Shown here piece after piece: positions 60,848 to 64,000 of a DNA stretch of 64,000 nt. Below the pieces are notes generated by a model. It did no database searches. It was not told where the DNA came from and saw nothing but the letters and a program-made list of their open reading frames with translations. Origin of the DNA: Pyrus communis (lineage: Eukaryota; Streptophyta; Magnoliopsida; Rosales; Rosaceae); contig NC_084803.1 in NCBI RefSeq assembly GCF_963583255.1, positions 1,024,373 to 1,088,372 on the forward strand. Reading direction: 5' to 3'. Positions within the stretch are counted from its first letter, which is position 1. The number at the start of each line of letters is the position of its first letter. The position numbers and the translations under genes were made by a program.

Positions 60848-63800
60848 CTATGCTTCGTTTATGCCTCGGCACTTTCGCAGACCTGCCCTTATCGCCTTCA
60901 ACATTTCGTTTACTCTGATGCCTTTCCTGCAAAAACCAATGGCAAGACAGTGAAACTTTTGTTTACGCTGCCGCTGTTACTGCATAAACTAAGCAGGGAC
61001 TGTTGTTACTACATAGAACTAGGCAGGGGTAGCTCCAATTAACTATAACGAGCTTTATAGATTTATGCAAAATAATCTGTCAAGCAATAACTTGATACTT
61101 CATGGCTCAACCCTCCCAACAAAAAAAGAAAGAATTCTACCAGATCGACGAAACCAGTGGAGAAAAAGTTAACACTAAAGAAACAGCAAAGAAGTTTATG
61201 CATAGAATTCAAGATAATAGAAAGAATGAAAAGAAATAGTGATGAACTTACAATACACTAACTCCTACAATAGCAAGGGGTCGTGGATAGTCCTCAATAT
61301 CTTTATCCTTTCTGTCTTTGGTCGGAGCTTTTGATGAACTTACATCGGCATTCTCACCTTCAGGGACCGGCCGTTTAACTGCACCTGCAGTGCTCGTTTC
61401 TGGCTCAGAGGATGCTGTATCACAACCAAGCCTCATTATTTCTTCCGTCAAAGATGGAAGCCTGTCCTTTGCCTGAAATGAATATATATCTTAACATTAA
61501 TAAAAAATGAAATTTAGGAGGATATGACAGTATCTTACAGAACCATGGTATTAGTGACAAACAAAGGATAGTGATCAGAATCAGGAAGCATTTTCACGCC
61601 AGAAAAGGAAATAAAAAGAGACACAAACCTGGGGAAGGTCAATTTTATTCAACACCACTATATATGGTCGTTCAAGGTAATCAGGATTATACATTCGCAA
61701 TTCCTGAAAATTATAAAACTGGTAGTTAGCATCAGCTCAAACAACAGTCAGCTAGAACGACAGTGAGGTATCTGTTATGCACACTAACTTGTCAATCAAA
61801 TACAGCACATGGATAAGGGGGCACATACTTCCTTGACAGTTCTGTAGTCATTCACAGGATCCTCAGCTGCTGCATCAACAACATGGACCAATAGCCGAGT
61901 CCGCCTCAGATGCCTCAAGAAATTGCGACCAAGACCCTAAGGGAGGATAGAGTTTGAATTAAGAGAGTTGGAGCTTTAGAATAAGTGAAGAAACATGATA
62001 TCAAGCATTACCTTCCCAAGATGAGCACCTTCAATAAGACCAGGCAAATCTGCCAAAGTTGCTTCAGAAGAATACATCCCTGGCCCTAAACTTGGGTCAC
62101 CATCAAGGCGTCCAAGGTTTGGCATTAAGGTTGTGAAAGGATAATCAGCAATATCAGGTCTTGCAAGTGTAGTGGCGGCCAAAAGGGTTGATTTTCCAGC
62201 ATTTGGAAGGCCCTGCAACAAAAGCAGGAAACATTAGGAGTCTAAAGACCATACTAGCACCTTATATAAGTAGTCTTACTCCGTTTCTTTCTCGTTGAAC
62301 CATGTAACACCAAAATTATAATCAAGAAAAAATTAAAACCTAACAAGGGATATTTGTTACATTTAGCCATTAACAACATCTACTGAAGGAGTCAGCAAGG
62401 TTTTCTCTTTGATTCTATTCAAAATTAATTTAATCAAAATATTTATTACTCGTTTTCTTGTGCATATAACTAAAAAGTTTTGAGATGTAACTTGCAAAAG
62501 TCTCTATTTAGATTTCCCTTCTCTCCAAAATTTGCTAACCAGTGTAAGGAACTGCTGAAGAAGCATTACCATAATACCAATAGTTAGGCATCAGCTAAAC
62601 TGTGTCAAATTTTTTACAGTACAGCAAATCAAAACTGGAAACCAAATCCAATAAAGTACAATCTGGTCTGACAGATTTTGTGCTTAACATGGTGAGGTGG
62701 TGTTTCATTTTCGGAAAGCTAGGTACCAAGAATATCAGGTACCACCAGTTCCATTAACACCATGGCAATATGATAATTGAACTTCTAAGAGCAGAAGTTC
62801 AACCAGAAAAGCAACCCAATAGAGAAAAATACTTAAAAAATATAGAGCATGGGAAATCAATACTTACAACCAACCCATCAGCTCAACTGTGTCAAATTTT
62901 TCAGTAAATCAAAACTGAAACTAAATCCGATAAAGTACAATCTGGTCTGACAGATTTTGTGCTCAACATGGTGAGATGGTGTTTCTTTTTCGGCAAGCAA
63001 GGTAACAAGAACATCAGGTACCACCAGTTCCATTAACACCACGGCGATATGATAATTGAATATGATAAATGAACTTCTAAGAGCAGAACTTTGACCAGAA
63101 AAAGCAACCCCATAGAGAGAGATACTTTAAAAAATATAGAGCATGGGAAATCAATACTTACAACCAAACCAACGTCAGCAACAACTCGTAAGATCAACTC
63201 CAAACTAACCTCCTCTCCTGGTTGACCAACAGCTAAAACCTGAAACAATTCAAAAATTACTTACAAGCTGTTTTAAACGAAACACATATGACTGATTATT
63301 TTCGTTATTGGAAAATTTGTATTTTTCTACTCCATAGAAAAGTATACACTACAGTATTAGCACAATTTTACCTTATCACTATCATCTCTCATCACATTTG
63401 TGGTCAAAGCCATCACCTTTTTCTTGCTACGCTCCGGCGTTTCTACCAAGCTAATCTGCCACAAAAGTGGAAAAAATTAAAATGTGAACTGCAGATTAGC
63501 ACTGACATAATCTGCTGCACAACAGCCTTGACAAGTTAGATGATACGAAATTTTGGGGCTATCACTCAATCTGTAAGAAGCAGGTTGTCTCACCCCTCCT
63601 TGTCCGCCCCTCGCTACAAGAATTTTGTCCCCTGGCCGTGCTAGATCAGCCAACAAGGTTCCTCGCTTACGCTTCACTACCGTACCTATAGCACAAATAC
63701 ATAAATTATAATAAGCATCCTACCACATTATCATCAGCGGTTACGCCATTGAGGGAAAAACTCCCAATTCATCACATCCACTGCAATAAATCATAACAAA

Positions 63801-64000
63801 AGAACACAAAACAATCTACAAACCCGGCGGCACAGGAATACGCAGAGCCGGAGCAGAAAGTCCATCGTGCAACTGGGATGTCAAGACCCCCATTGCAGCC
63901 ACATTTCCACCGCGTTTTGCATTGAACCGGCTTTTCGCGTGAAATTCCAACAACGAATCTTTACCCTCATCAGCATAAATCACAACATCACCTCCATGGC
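60848..64000 (-). CDS. OBGC: Obg-family GTPase, chloroplast type (OBGC/CPSAR1-like), 5' partial
   Basis: Obg GTPases act in ribosome assembly; plant OBGC is plastid-targeted. Minus-strand exons: >64000..63824, 63685..63594, 63455..63372, 63239..63162, 62212..62012, 61936..61829, 61703..61629, 61472..61252, 60926..60848. All are GT-AG and in phase. The Obg domain is partly present ([20 protein letters not shown], then [15 protein letters not shown]). G-domain motifs are complete: G1 [10 protein letters not shown]2 around [10 protein letters not shown]3 DLPGLIEG, G4 NKID, G5 near VGVSVLKG. A charged insert before G5 ([20 protein letters not shown]) resembles that of the Arabidopsis protein. The C terminus is [19 protein letters not shown] plus RGINEA, six residues past the usual KC end. 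The transit peptide and N-terminal Obg glycine-rich region lie beyond the right edge. Confidence 0.94.
62591..63170. repeat. ~290-bp tandem duplication in an OBGC intron, including the splice donor
   Basis: About 62591-62879 and 62880-63170 are close copies (CAGCTAAACTGTGTCAAAT/CAGCTCAACTGTGTCAAAT, AAAGTACAATCTGGTCTGAC, ATCAGGTACCACCAGTTCC). The right copy ends in the true donor of the exon at 63239..63162. The left copy carries the same donor text (CTTACAACCAA) inside the intron. Confidence 0.88.

Overview
The window is nuclear DNA of a flowering plant. Its genes are split by short AT-rich introns with GT/AG borders, and the families present (SHI/SRS, RD19-type protease, WAT1, NPF, DREB2) are land-plant families. 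Spacers are AT-rich and full of small DNA transposons and LTR remnants. The repeat style suggests a woody eudicot, possibly Rosaceae, but that is inference only.

Layout, left to right. 1-1279 (-): SHI-related zinc-finger gene, 3' end cut by the window edge. 7511-9487 (-): RD19-like papain-family protease with a G-box just upstream. 13108-15024 (+): TFIIF beta subunit (RAP30). 15.0-25.9 kb: no genes; foldback and PIF/Harbinger-like and hAT-like MITEs. 25953-29086 (+): WAT1-like EamA transporter. 30606-34466 (-): NRT1/PTR (NPF) transporter. All of these have complete exon chains that keep phase across every junction.

36.2-57.7 kb is the most striking part. It is a segmental triplication of a convergent gene pair: a purple acid phosphatase (PAP, +) and an intronless DREB2-type AP2/ERF factor (-). 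Unit 1 has an intact PAP (36557-38784) preceded by two PHR1-binding-site matches, but its DREB2 is frameshifted by a 4-base insertion. Unit 2 has a PAP pseudogene that starts inside exon 4 and is broken by a 621-bp solo LTR, a 2180-bp solo LTR in the spacer, and an intact DREB2. Unit 3 keeps only the last PAP exon and has an intact DREB2 with an in-frame 12-residue duplication. So the PAP survives only in unit 1, and DREB2 is open full length only in units 2 and 3. The spacers and DREB2 upstream regions contain their own nested tandem repeats.

57.7-60.8 kb holds a MITE, a 130-bp tandem duplication and decayed copies of the last exon of the next gene. 60848-64000 (-) is the 3' part of a chloroplast-type Obg GTPase (OBGC), whose N terminus lies beyond the right edge.

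The likely stress theme (RD19, DREB2, PAP) comes from family knowledge, not from anything that shows co-regulation of the neighbours. No tRNA, rRNA or CRISPR array was recognised.
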